Positions 4,401-5,960 of a DNA stretch of 5,960 nt are shown here, one piece after another (position 1 is the first letter of the stretch; every line of letters starts with the position of its first letter). The DNA is taken from positions 1 through 5,960 of the forward strand of contig CAMOLN010000071.1 in assembly GCA_946618745.1 (NCBI GenBank), written 5' to 3'. The position numbers were made by a program, and so were the translations under genes. The notes beneath the pieces are model-generated. The model had not been told where the DNA came from. It searched no databases and worked only from the letters and a program-made list of their open reading frames with translations. The stretch is from an uncultured Alphaproteobacteria bacterium. GTDB lineage: Bacteria > Pseudomonadota > Alphaproteobacteria > RF32 > CAG-239.

Positions 4401-5960
<1,560 letters not shown>

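Overview
The window looks like a piece of an AT-rich alphaproteobacterial chromosome. The two ribosomal proteins, L10 and L7/L12, have alphaproteobacterial-type sequences, for example the [13 protein letters not shown] and [10 protein letters not shown] stretches of L12. Both start after a GGAG Shine-Dalgarno. A gut lineage of small-genome alphaproteobacteria would fit the base composition, but that placement is an inference from memory and was not tested.

Layout from left to right. On the minus strand at 1-651 there are two genes: the N-terminus of an exported protein (1-135, cut by the window edge) and a 164-residue, two-helix membrane protein (157-651) with a good promoter at 674-702. Just upstream of that promoter, 711-791 encodes only the last 24 or so residues of a Cro/CI-type helix-turn-helix regulator, apparently a relic. 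From about 816 the plus strand carries a promoter, a structured leader in the position of the autogenous L10 leader, rplJ (1101-1583, GTG start) and rplL (1638-2012). The usual neighbours rplK-rplA (upstream) and rpoB-rpoC (downstream) are absent, so rplJL stands alone here.

The 344-base gap after rplL (2013-2356) is highly structured. A nested hairpin lies at 2015-2124, and a second, diverged copy of its core at 2192-2239 keeps the stem through compensatory changes. Next is a 240-residue polytopic membrane protein (2357-3079).

At 3200-4350 there is a two-gene unit: an 83-residue two-helix membrane protein and a 288-residue SPFH/Band-7 (prohibitin-like) lipoprotein. Neither has a Shine-Dalgarno. 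The SPFH gene has an A-rich initiation region of the Bacteroidota type and a composition unlike its neighbours, so this pair is the best candidate for acquired DNA. It ends at a strong GNRA-loop terminator (4361-4400), which also lies at the end of the convergent gene ligA (4399-5960, minus strand), NAD-dependent DNA ligase, whose 5' part runs off the window.

Functionally the window mixes housekeeping genes (translation stalk, DNA ligation) with poorly characterised membrane proteins. I see no CRISPR array, tRNA, rRNA or insertion sequence, and no recognisable defence system. The most unusual items are the structured repeats after rplL, the regulator relic that may mark a rearrangement joint, and the foreign-looking SPFH lipoprotein unit.
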